Source of the DNA: Pararhodobacter sp.
GTDB taxonomy: Bacteria > Pseudomonadota > Alphaproteobacteria > Rhodobacterales > Rhodobacteraceae
DNA length: 64,000 nucleotides
Assembly: GCF_034676545.1 (NCBI RefSeq)
Contig: NZ_JAUCBZ010000015.1
Span: 2,449,001 to 2,513,000, forward strand
Direction: 5' to 3'
Shown here: positions 26,341 to 33,580 of the stretch, in pieces
How the letters are laid out: each line of letters begins with the position of its first letter
Position numbering within the stretch: position 1 is the stretch's first letter
Program-made: the position numbers and the translations under genes
Notes under the pieces: generated by a model
Database searches by the model: none
What the model was told of the DNA's origin: nothing
Seen by the model: only the letters and a program-made list of their open reading frames with translations

Positions 26341-27399
26341 TCAGGCGTCCCAGGTCAGGGTCAATTCCTCGCGAAAGGCAAAGCGTTGCAGATGCGCTTC
26401 GATCACCGATTGCCACCGCGCCAGATCGCCGCGCGGGCCGACGGTTGCGGTCAGGGTCAGGCGTTCCGGGGTCGCCGTCAGCACCAGCCGGTTGCCCGAG
26501 TCAAAGACCAGTGTGCCTTGCTGTGCGTCAAACTCGGCCTTGGCCTTGTGCGACCAGTGTTTGCACAGTTGTTGCAGGTACTTACTGGCGTTTTCCGTGA
26601 TGGCGTGGCCGGCAGCGACCTGATCGGGCAGCAAGGACAACGCCGCTTTCGCGCTGGCGCGGATCGCGCTGGCAAACAACGACACGTCAATCGCCGTCGC
26701 CACAAAGGTTGCGCCGATCTCGAGGCAGGATTTTTGCAGCGTCGGACTCATCGTCAGGATGCCGCCCGCCTTGCCCGAGGCGACGATCTTGCGCATCGCA
26801 TCAAGGATGGCTGCCTCAACCTCGGGCGCGGTGGCTTGACCCAGAAAACCCATGTCGGCCGCCAGATCCGCGGGGCCGATAAACACGCCATCGACGCCCT
26901 CGATGGTCAGGATTTCATCCAGCGCCGCCAAGCCCGCTAGATTTTCGACCTGCACCAACAGGCAAATCTCGTTGCCGGCGGTGGTCAGGTAATCCGGGAT
27001 CGCCGCAAATCTTGACGCACGCGCCAAGGATGCCCCAACACCGCGCACACCGTGCGGCGGATAGGTCACCGCCTTGACCAGATCGCGCGCCTGATCGGCG
27101 CTCTCGACCATCGGCACCAGCAGGGTTTGCGCGCCCGCGTCCAGCAATTGCTTGATCATCCAGGTCTCGCCAATCGTCGGGCGCACGATCGGGTGCGAAC
27201 CCGAGGCGGCAATCACCTGCAATTGTGCGATGATCGAGCGCAGGTCGTTGGGTGCGTGTTCGGCGTCGATCAACAGCCAGTCGAACCCGGCGCTGGCGCT
27301 GATTTCTGCGACATAGGGATCGGCCAGACCCAGCCAGCAGCCCATTTGCGGCTTGCCAGCGCGAAGCGCGGCCTTGAACGGATTGTGCGGTGCGGGCAT
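26341..27399 (-). CDS. hpaI: HpaI class II aldolase fused to a DUF2218-like domain
   Basis: Residues 1-258 are a HpcH/HpaI aldolase, which splits 4-hydroxy-2-oxoheptanedioate into pyruvate and succinic semialdehyde, the last step of homoprotocatechuate meta-cleavage. Catalytic positions match E. coli HpaI with a constant offset of three: His48, Arg73, Glu152 and Asp178. Residues 264-352 (ASKYLQQLCKHWSHK ... QRFAFREELTLTW) match the small DUF2218 family, normally a separate protein of about 95 residues. Such a fusion is unusual. The start at 27399 follows AAGGAAA, 10 bp after hpaH. A lost stop codon between two former genes would also explain it. Confidence 0.88.
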   Translation of the reverse strand: MPAPHNPFKAALRAGKPQMGCWLGLADPYVAEISASAGFDWLLIDAEHAPNDLRSIIAQLQVIAASGSHPIVRPTIGETWMIKQLLDAGAQTLLVPMVESADQARDLVKAVTYPPHGVRGVGASLARASRFAAIPDYLTTAGNEICLLVQVENLAGLAALDEILTIEGVDGVFIGPADLAADMGFLGQATAPEVEAAILDAMRKIVASGKAGGILTMSPTLQKSCLEIGATFVATAIDVSLFASAIRASAKAALSLLPDQVAAGHAITENASKYLQQLCKHWSHKAKAEFDAQQGTLVFDSGNRLVLTATPERLTLTATVGPRGDLARWQSVIEAHLQRFAFREELTLTWDA

Positions 27400-27409
27400 G
27401 GGGTTTCCT

Positions 27410-28210
27410 TCAGGCAAAATTGAGAGTGACAGCGCCAAATCCGCCGAAATCGGCGTGGATATGGCTGCCAGAGGGGCATTCGACCGGGCGGATGAAGCTG
27501 CCCGACAAGATGATATGCCCGGCTTCAATGGCTTGGCCGTATTGCGCCATGCGGCGCGCCAGCCAGACCACGCTTTCAACCGGATCGTTCAGCACACCCG
27601 CGCCAAGGCCGGTTTCCTCGACCGCGCCGTTGCGGCTGATGATTGCCCCGACCCAGCGCAGATCATGCGCGTCAATCGCATGGCGCTGCGGGCCCAGCAC
27701 GACGCCGGCGTTGGCGGCGTTGTCGCTGATCGTGTCATAGATGATCCGCGCTTTTCCGGTCACCGGGTCGCGGCGCTGAATGCGGGTATCGAGGATCTCG
27801 AGCGAGGGCGCGACAAAATCTGTGGCGGCGATCACGTCATCGCGCGTCACATGCGACCCAGCCAGCGAGGATTTCATCACGAAGGCGATCTCGGCCTCGA
27901 TCCGGGGTTGGATGAACCGCCCCCTGGGCACCGTCGCGCCGTCGTCAAAGCGCATGTCGTCGAACAGGATGCCGCTGTCGGGAATGTCAATGTTCAGCGC
28001 GGCCTGCATCGCCTTCGAGGTCAGGCCGATTTTCCAGCCGATCACCCGTTGACCCTGCGCCGCTTTGGCGCGCGCAATGGCGGATTGAATGGCATAGGCA
28101 TCGTCCATCGTGATGTCGGGATGGCGCAGGCTCAACAGGCCGATCTGCACGCCGGTTTTCTCGGCCTGTAACAAATCGGCGGCGGCTTTGGCGTGCTCGT
28201 CGGGCGTCAT
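27410..28210 (-). CDS. hpaH: 2-oxo-hept-4-ene-1,7-dioate hydratase
   Basis: Adds water to 2-oxohept-4-ene-1,7-dioate to give 4-hydroxy-2-oxoheptanedioate, the HpaI substrate. The 266-residue product belongs to the MhpD/HpaH branch of the fumarylacetoacetase superfamily, with the typical start (AAADLLQAE), GWKIGLTSKAMQ near residue 58, the metal-binding PRIEAEIAF block near 103 (two glutamates) and VLNDPVESVVWLA near 207. Its ATG overlaps the hpaG stop by 4 bp and it lies 10 bp before hpaI, consistent with one operon. Confidence 0.92.
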   Translation of the reverse strand: MTPDEHAKAAADLLQAEKTGVQIGLLSLRHPDITMDDAYAIQSAIARAKAAQGQRVIGWKIGLTSKAMQAALNIDIPDSGILFDDMRFDDGATVPRGRFIQPRIEAEIAFVMKSSLAGSHVTRDDVIAATDFVAPSLEILDTRIQRRDPVTGKARIIYDTISDNAANAGVVLGPQRHAIDAHDLRWVGAIISRNGAVEETGLGAGVLNDPVESVVWLARRMAQYGQAIEAGHIILSGSFIRPVECPSGSHIHADFGGFGAVTLNFA

Positions 28211-29082
28211 CCCAAAACCTCGTCGGCCACCGTATTGCGCAATATGCCGATGCCGTTCACCTCGACCTCGACGACATCGCCGGGTATCAGATAGCGCGGC
28301 GGATCGAACCGTGCGCCGGCGCCGGTCGGGGTGCCGGTGACAATGATATCGCCGGGCTGCAAGGTCATGAAGGTGCTGATATATTCGATCTCGCGCCGGA
28401 TCGGGAACATCATCCGGTCAAGCGTATCGTCCTGACGAACCTCGCCATTGACGCGGGTGATGATGCGCGCCTTGTCAAGCTGTGCCGCGTCGGTGAAGGG
28501 CACCAGCCATGGCCCCATCGCGCCCGAGTTGTCCCAATTCTTGCCCTGCGTCACGTTGAACTTGGCGTGACGCACCCAGTCGCGGATCGTGCCCTCGTTG
28601 CAGATCGTCAGCGCGGCGATGTGGTCATAGGCGTCGGCCTGCGTGATACGCCGTCCGGCCTTGCCGATGACAATCGCAACCTCGCCTTCATAATCCAGTG
28701 TTTGGTTCTCGGGCGGGCGGATCAACGGGTGTTGGTGCCCCGTAAAGCCGCTGGCAAAGCGGGGGAAAAGCGACATGTATTTCGGCGAGGCGCTGCCGTC
28801 TTTGTATTCGGCGTTGCGGTCAGGGAAATTGACGCCGACACAGAGGATGCGCCGCGCGTTTGGCAGGACCATGTCGTAGGTCACGTCGCGGTGCGTGACC
28901 GCGCGCCCCTCGGCGGCCTGCGCCAAGGCGTTCAGGCCACCCCCGGCGATCACGTCCAGCAAACTCGGCCAGTGCGGAAAGTCAGGCGACAGCGCGATCA
29001 TGCCCGCGTCGGTGACTGCGCCGTAAAAGGTCTGACCATCGGCGGAATAGGTGGCGAAGCGAGGGGGATTAGGGCTGTTCAT
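28207..29082 (-). CDS. hpaG: HpaG-type fumarylacetoacetase-family isomerase/decarboxylase
   Basis: A 291-residue fumarylacetoacetate-hydrolase-fold protein. The metal ligands lie in QTLDYEGEVAIVIGK (two glutamates near 128-132) and the family block GDIIVTGTPTGAG is near 242. In E. coli HpaG is a two-domain enzyme that decarboxylates 5-oxopent-3-ene-1,2,5-tricarboxylate and isomerises the product. Here only one domain is encoded. It lies between the dioxygenase and hpaH genes, so the decarboxylase step is the likely role. It overlaps hpaH by 4 bp. Confidence 0.85.
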   Translation of the reverse strand: MNSPNPPRFATYSADGQTFYGAVTDAGMIALSPDFPHWPSLLDVIAGGGLNALAQAAEGRAVTHRDVTYDMVLPNARRILCVGVNFPDRNAEYKDGSASPKYMSLFPRFASGFTGHQHPLIRPPENQTLDYEGEVAIVIGKAGRRITQADAYDHIAALTICNEGTIRDWVRHAKFNVTQGKNWDNSGAMGPWLVPFTDAAQLDKARIITRVNGEVRQDDTLDRMMFPIRREIEYISTFMTLQPGDIIVTGTPTGAGARFDPPRYLIPGDVVEVEVNGIGILRNTVADEVLG

Positions 29083-29098
29083 GTCATAATTCCGGGCG

Positions 29099-30082
29099 TC
29101 AGGGGGCGATGATGGGCGAGGCAGACAGGGTTGCGTCCTTGGTCTCGATGCCCACGAATTTCGTGCCGTGCTCGAACCAGCTGCGCGGCGCGGGTGCCCC
29201 CCAGAGGGTCTGGCGCTGCGGGTCTTTCAGATCCCATTTGATCGGCTCCAGATCGGGGTCAACCGTTTGATAATCCGAACAATAAATCTCGATCCGGTGG
29301 CCGTCCGGGTCGAGGACATAGAGGAAGAACGCGTTGGAAATCCCGTGCCGCCCCGGCCCGCGTTCGATGTTGCCAACGTAGCCGGTGGTTGCCATCAGGT
29401 CGAGCAGGTCGATGATGTTCAAAGGCGTCGGCACCCAGAAGGCAACATGGTGCAGCCGTGGGCCGTGGCCGTTGGTGAAGGCCATGTCATGCACGCCGCC
29501 CTTGCGGTGCATCCACGCGGCCCACAGATGTTTGGACTCGGCGTCTTCGGTGTATTCGGTGACACGAAAGCCAAAGTCGCTGTAGAAGGCGACGCTGTCA
29601 TCGACGCTGGTGGAAAACACGTTGAAATGGTCGATGCGCAGCGGTTTGACACCGCGATAGAGCGCGTATTGCTGATGGATCGGGGCAAGCCGGTCCATCT
29701 TGTGATAGAATTCCAGCGGAATGCCCATGTTGTCCGAGGTCAGCAGCGTGCGGCCTTGATAGGGGCGCTCAACCCACGAGATCGGGCGGCCGAGTTTCTC
29801 GAAATAGGCGGCGGCGCGGTCCAGATCGGCCTCGTCAAAGGTCTTGAAGCCGAGAACCTCGACCGTGCCGGGCTGGTCGGATTTTTGCAGGATCACGCAA
29901 TGATGCCCGCGCTCTTCCATCGCCCGCAGATAGAGGTGGCTGTCGGTCTCATCGGTGATCTGCAATCCCAGAATCTCGGTGTAGAATTTGCGCGAGGCGG
30001 CCAGATCGGCGACGTTCAGGCAGACGTGGCTCAGGCGGATGGTGTTGAAATCCGGGTAGAGATTCGGTGCGGGAATGGGCAT
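29099..30082 (-). CDS. VOC-fold extradiol dioxygenase, homoprotocatechuate 2,3-dioxygenase type
   Basis: A 327-residue type I extradiol dioxygenase with two pairs of vicinal-oxygen-chelate modules. The Fe(II) or Mn(II) ligands are His152 (RIDHFNVF), His212 (LHHVAFWV) and Glu265 (HRIEIYCSDY), as in the Brevibacterium/Arthrobacter homoprotocatechuate 2,3-dioxygenases, which it also matches in length. It would open 3,4-dihydroxyphenylacetate to 5-carboxymethyl-2-hydroxymuconic semialdehyde. Oddly, the next gene upstream encodes an unrelated enzyme for the same reaction. It could instead act on a related catechol. It is nine bases after hpaD. Confidence 0.88.
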   Translation of the reverse strand: MPIPAPNLYPDFNTIRLSHVCLNVADLAASRKFYTEILGLQITDETDSHLYLRAMEERGHHCVILQKSDQPGTVEVLGFKTFDEADLDRAAAYFEKLGRPISWVERPYQGRTLLTSDNMGIPLEFYHKMDRLAPIHQQYALYRGVKPLRIDHFNVFSTSVDDSVAFYSDFGFRVTEYTEDAESKHLWAAWMHRKGGVHDMAFTNGHGPRLHHVAFWVPTPLNIIDLLDLMATTGYVGNIERGPGRHGISNAFFLYVLDPDGHRIEIYCSDYQTVDPDLEPIKWDLKDPQRQTLWGAPAPRSWFEHGTKFVGIETKDATLSASPIIAP

Positions 30083-30091
30083 GGATTGCTC

Positions 30092-30946
30092 CTATTGCAC
30101 GGGAAAGATGACATTGGTCTGACCAGTGCCCGAGGATGGAAAATAGGGGGAGACGACTTCGCATCTGGCGCTGTAACGGTCCCAGCCCAGCGCGCCATAC
30201 AGCATTGCCGTGTCATGCATCGAGCCTTCGCCGCAGCAATGTTGCGCGTATTCGCCCAGCATTTTCAGGAAGGTCGCGTGGTCACCGTTTTGCCACAGGT
30301 CAAGCACACGCAAGTCCATCTGGCGGTTGAATTCCGAACTGATGGTGAAGGTGCCGTTGTTGGCGGCGTAATCCTTGTTCGGCCAGATCTTGTGGCTCAG
30401 AGACCCCGAGGCAACCAGCAGAACCTTGCTGTCGCTGGCCTCGACGGCGGCGCGGATGGCCTCGCCGACGATCCGGCTTTCGTCATGGCTGTGCACCGTC
30501 GCCCAAGCGGCGATGGACACCACCTTCATCTCGTGCTCGCGCGCCATGAAGCGCATCGGCACCAGCGTGCCGTATTCCAGCTCCAGACTGTCAAGATGAT
30601 GCGCCAGAGTATAGGCCCCGCGCGCCGTAGCCTCGGCGGCAATGGCGTCACCCAGATCGGGGTTGCCGTCATAGGCATAGGCCAGGTTCTGGATGAATTG
30701 CGGAAATTCGTTCGAGGTGAACAACCCTTCGAACCGCGTATTGGCGTTGATGTGAAAGCCCGCATTGATCACCCAATGCGTGTCACAGATCACCACCGTA
30801 TCGGCCCCCAGGGCCTTGGCCCGGCGCGCAATCTCGCGGTGCCCGTCAATGGCGGGCTGGCGTTTGCCGTGGACCGGGCCGTCCTGCTCGGACATGAGCA
30901 TGGTCGGAACGTGGGTCATCTTGGCGGCGAGGACGATCTCTCCCAT
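30092..30946 (-). CDS. hpaD: LigB-fold 3,4-dihydroxyphenylacetate 2,3-dioxygenase
   Basis: Type III (LigB-family) extradiol dioxygenase, 284 aa, matching E. coli HpaD (283 aa) along its length: start MGEIVLAAKMTHVPTM, then GADTVVICDTHW, LELEYGTLVPMRFM, ASGSLSHKIW and the ending SSGTGQTNVIFP. It cleaves the ring of homoprotocatechuate next to a hydroxyl using Fe(II). The start at 30946 follows AGGAG; upstream in-frame sequence is not family-like. It is 14 bp after hpaE and before a second, non-homologous dioxygenase with the same predicted activity. Confidence 0.93.
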   Translation of the reverse strand: MGEIVLAAKMTHVPTMLMSEQDGPVHGKRQPAIDGHREIARRAKALGADTVVICDTHWVINAGFHINANTRFEGLFTSNEFPQFIQNLAYAYDGNPDLGDAIAAEATARGAYTLAHHLDSLELEYGTLVPMRFMAREHEMKVVSIAAWATVHSHDESRIVGEAIRAAVEASDSKVLLVASGSLSHKIWPNKDYAANNGTFTISSEFNRQMDLRVLDLWQNGDHATFLKMLGEYAQHCCGEGSMHDTAMLYGALGWDRYSARCEVVSPYFPSSGTGQTNVIFPVQ

Positions 30947-30960
30947 ACAATGCTCCTGAG

Positions 30961-32469
30961 TTATGCGCCGAGCCGCATGATCTTGTGCGGTCCGGTGGCA
31001 AAGCCGATGTGCTTGGTTTCCATGTAGAACTCGAAAGACCAATCGCCGCCATCACGCCCGATACCCGAGGCTTTGACGCCGCCGAACGGGGTTGGCAGGT
31101 GGCGCACGTTCTCGGAGTTGACCCAGATCATGCCCGCCTCAAGCTGATCGGTAAAGCGCAACGCACGGGTCAGATCATTGGTCCAGACATAGCCCGTCAG
31201 CCCGTATTGCGTGTCATTGGCCATGGCCAGCGCCTCGGCCTCGGTCGAGAAGGGAATCGAGGTCAGCACCGGGCCAAAGATTTCCTCTCGCGCGATGCGC
31301 ATGGCGTTGGTGGCGTTGGTGAACAGGGTGGGGCGCACGAAATAGCCGGTGTCGCCAATCGTTTCGCCGCCCGCCGCGATGGTCGCGCCGTCGGTTCGGG
31401 CAATCTCGAAATACGACGTCACCTTGTCGAAATGTTCCTTGGTCACCAGCGGCCCGATCTCGGTCGCGGGGTCCAGCGGATGCCCGACCTTGATGTTGTT
31501 CACGCGCTCGATCAGCTTGGCCTCGAAAGTCTCGCGGATCGTGTCCTGCACCAGCAAGCGGCTGGACGAGGTGCAGCGTTCGCCGTTGATCGAGTAGATC
31601 ATGAAGATCACCGCATCCAGTGCGCGCTCCAGATCGGCGTCGTCAAACACGATGACCGGATTCTTGCCGCCCAATTCCAGATGCAGGCGTTTGAGCGTGT
31701 CGGCGCCCTGTTTGGTGATCAGGCTGCCCGTGCGGCTTTCGCCGACAAAGGCGATGGCCTTGATCAACGGGTGCTCGGTCAGGCGTTTTCCGGCGTCGTG
31801 GCCAAAGCCATTGACCGTGTTCAAGACGCCCGGTGGCAGACCGGCGTCCTCGGCGATTTCCACCAGCAGGCGGGCGGTCAGCGGCGAATCCTCGGCGGGT
31901 TTATGGACCACGGTGCAGCCCGCGGCCAAGGCGGGCGCGATTTTCCAGGTGGACAGCATGAAAGGCGTGTTCCACGGCGTGATCACGCCCACAGGGCCAA
32001 TCGGCTTGCGGGTGGTGATGTTCATCAGCGTGGGTGAGGGCAGGTGCTGGCCGTCACGGGCTTGCACCACTTGATCGGCGAAATAGCGGAAATTCTCGGC
32101 CCCGCGCAGGGCGGCCTTGGACATGAAGCGCAGGGTCTGGCCGGTGTCCCAGCATTCGCACAATGCGATTTCTTCGGCGCGGGCCTCGATGGCGTTGGCG
32201 ACGTTGAGCAGGATCTTGCGGCGCTCGGTCGCGGGCATGTCGCGCCATGCGGGAAAGGCGGCCGATGCGGCCTCGGCGGCGCGGTCAATGTCGCTGGCGT
32301 CGCTGCGGGCCACGTCGCAAATTACAGATTTGTCAACGGGCGAGCGCGTTTGAAACACCCCACCCGCGCCGGGCTGATCCTGACCCGCGATGCGGTTTTG
32401 CAGACCGCGATCCTTGAACCTGGCCAAATAGCCGGTCAGCTTTTCGAGGTTTTGCTCCAGTGCGTTCAT
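30961..32469 (-). CDS. hpaE: 5-carboxymethyl-2-hydroxymuconic semialdehyde dehydrogenase
   Basis: NAD-dependent aldehyde dehydrogenase (502 aa) that oxidises the ring-cleavage product to 5-carboxymethyl-2-hydroxymuconate. It has the family Asn (TPWNTPFM), the Glu in LELGGKNPV and the nucleophile Cys in GERCTSSSR. This Cys context and the end (FYMETKHIGFATGPHKIMRLG) are typical of HpaE. It is the first gene of the six-gene hpa operon read toward lower coordinates. The start at 32469 has AGAGG before it. A palindromic operator candidate lies 42 bp upstream. Confidence 0.92.
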   Translation of the reverse strand: MNALEQNLEKLTGYLARFKDRGLQNRIAGQDQPGAGGVFQTRSPVDKSVICDVARSDASDIDRAAEAASAAFPAWRDMPATERRKILLNVANAIEARAEEIALCECWDTGQTLRFMSKAALRGAENFRYFADQVVQARDGQHLPSPTLMNITTRKPIGPVGVITPWNTPFMLSTWKIAPALAAGCTVVHKPAEDSPLTARLLVEIAEDAGLPPGVLNTVNGFGHDAGKRLTEHPLIKAIAFVGESRTGSLITKQGADTLKRLHLELGGKNPVIVFDDADLERALDAVIFMIYSINGERCTSSSRLLVQDTIRETFEAKLIERVNNIKVGHPLDPATEIGPLVTKEHFDKVTSYFEIARTDGATIAAGGETIGDTGYFVRPTLFTNATNAMRIAREEIFGPVLTSIPFSTEAEALAMANDTQYGLTGYVWTNDLTRALRFTDQLEAGMIWVNSENVRHLPTPFGGVKASGIGRDGGDWSFEFYMETKHIGFATGPHKIMRLGA

Positions 32470-32510
32470 GGCGGCCTCTTTTGATTGTCGTGGATCGTGG
32501 CATCTATTAG

Positions 32511-32526
32511 TTGCTTTGTTAAGCAA
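32511..32526. promoter_or_regulatory. Palindromic operator candidate upstream of the hpa operon
   Basis: TTGCTT-TGTT-AAGCAA is a perfect 6-bp inverted repeat, 42-57 bp before the hpaE start, in the 120-bp gap between hpaE and the 3' end of the LysR gene. The position fits an operator of the hpa promoter, for example for a MarR-type HpaR, whose gene is not in this window. Confidence 0.5.
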
Positions 32527-32589
32527 TGGCGTGCCGACCTGTCAACACAATTCTTGGCCCGCGCCACGCAGAGGCCCACCACAACCCTA

Positions 32590-33495
32590 TCATCCACCCG
32601 GCAAAAAGAGCCCCATGATCTGCTGCCTGATCCACCGTGCTGTTGCATCGGTCTGCAAACGCTGGTGCCAGATCATCCGCACCGGGCGTTCCTTGAGATC
32701 CGAAATCCTAGCGATCTCGCGCACCGCTTCGGTCGCAATCAAACGATCCGCGAATTGCGTTGGCACAATGGCTATGGCGTTGATATCCGACAGCAACTCG
32801 CTGAGCCCGCCAAAGTGGCGCAGCCGCATGATGATGTTTTGCGCATAGCCCTGATCGTTCACCCATCTCTCGATATCGCTGGCATAGGTCGCCTCCGGGG
32901 CGGCCAGAACCAGTTTTGCGTTGCCAAGATCGAGGCCGGGCGGCGCGGCATGGTTTGCACCGATGATCGCCGAATAAGTTTCTGCAAACAGATCCACGCC
33001 GAGAATGCCGCGCTCGGGGCTGTCGAGAATACCGATGGCGAGGTCGATGTCGCCATTTTCCAATGCAGCGCCGACCTGTGGTTTGGCGATCGAGAGATTT
33101 CGAAACCGCAACCCCGGTGCTTGGCGGATCAGGCATTTGGCGATCATTGGCAGCAACAAGGCCTCGCCCAAACCCGACAGAGACAGGCGCAGCACATGGT
33201 TGCTGGTGGCCGGGTCGAAGGCCTTGGCCGGCACCAAGGCGGCCTCCAATGCGTGCAAGGCAGTCCGCACATCCGGTGCAATCTGGGCCGCGTAATGCGT
33301 CGGCACCATGCCGCCCTTACCGCGCACGAAAAGCGGATCCCGCAGCTGGTCGCGCAACCGGTTGAGCGCGCTGCTGGCGGCGGGTTGGCTAAGCCCCAAT
33401 TGTTGTGCGGCCGTCGAGACAGACTGGGAGTCAAAGACAATCAGAAACAGGCGCAGCAGATTGAGGTCCAGCCGTGCCAAGTTTATTTCTGACAT
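32590..33495 (-). CDS. LysR-family transcriptional regulator
   Basis: A 301-residue LysR-type regulator. Residues 8-67 form the winged HTH (LNLLRLFLIVFDSQSVSTAA, then LGLSQPAASSALNRLR), and residues 95-300 are the periplasmic-binding-protein-like effector domain. It is divergent from iorA with 85 bp between starts, the usual layout for a regulator of the neighbouring operon, and is upstream of the hpa operon on the same strand. The likely inducer is an aromatic pathway intermediate; this is inference. Confidence 0.9.
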   Translation of the reverse strand: MSEINLARLDLNLLRLFLIVFDSQSVSTAAQQLGLSQPAASSALNRLRDQLRDPLFVRGKGGMVPTHYAAQIAPDVRTALHALEAALVPAKAFDPATSNHVLRLSLSGLGEALLLPMIAKCLIRQAPGLRFRNLSIAKPQVGAALENGDIDLAIGILDSPERGILGVDLFAETYSAIIGANHAAPPGLDLGNAKLVLAAPEATYASDIERWVNDQGYAQNIIMRLRHFGGLSELLSDINAIAIVPTQFADRLIATEAVREIARISDLKERPVRMIWHQRLQTDATARWIRQQIMGLFLPGG

Positions 33496-33580
33496 GAATA
33501 CACTCCATTCAGTAATTCAGTTTTACTTTAATTCAACCCGTTCCTACTGTCACGCAGAATACCGTCGGGTTGGGGAACTC
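33496..33580. promoter_or_regulatory. Divergent LysR/iorA promoter region
   Basis: An AT-rich gap of 85 bp with a short tandem repeat (ATTCAGTA then ATTCAG, 33507-33520) followed by a second ATTCA at 33531. LysR regulators bind such regions between divergent genes. The exact site is not determined. Confidence 0.4.

Noticed and set aside
29168..31027. 619-codon open frame on the plus strand across the hpa operon
   Set aside because: It is antisense to two well-recognised dioxygenase genes; long antisense frames arise from GC-rich codon use.
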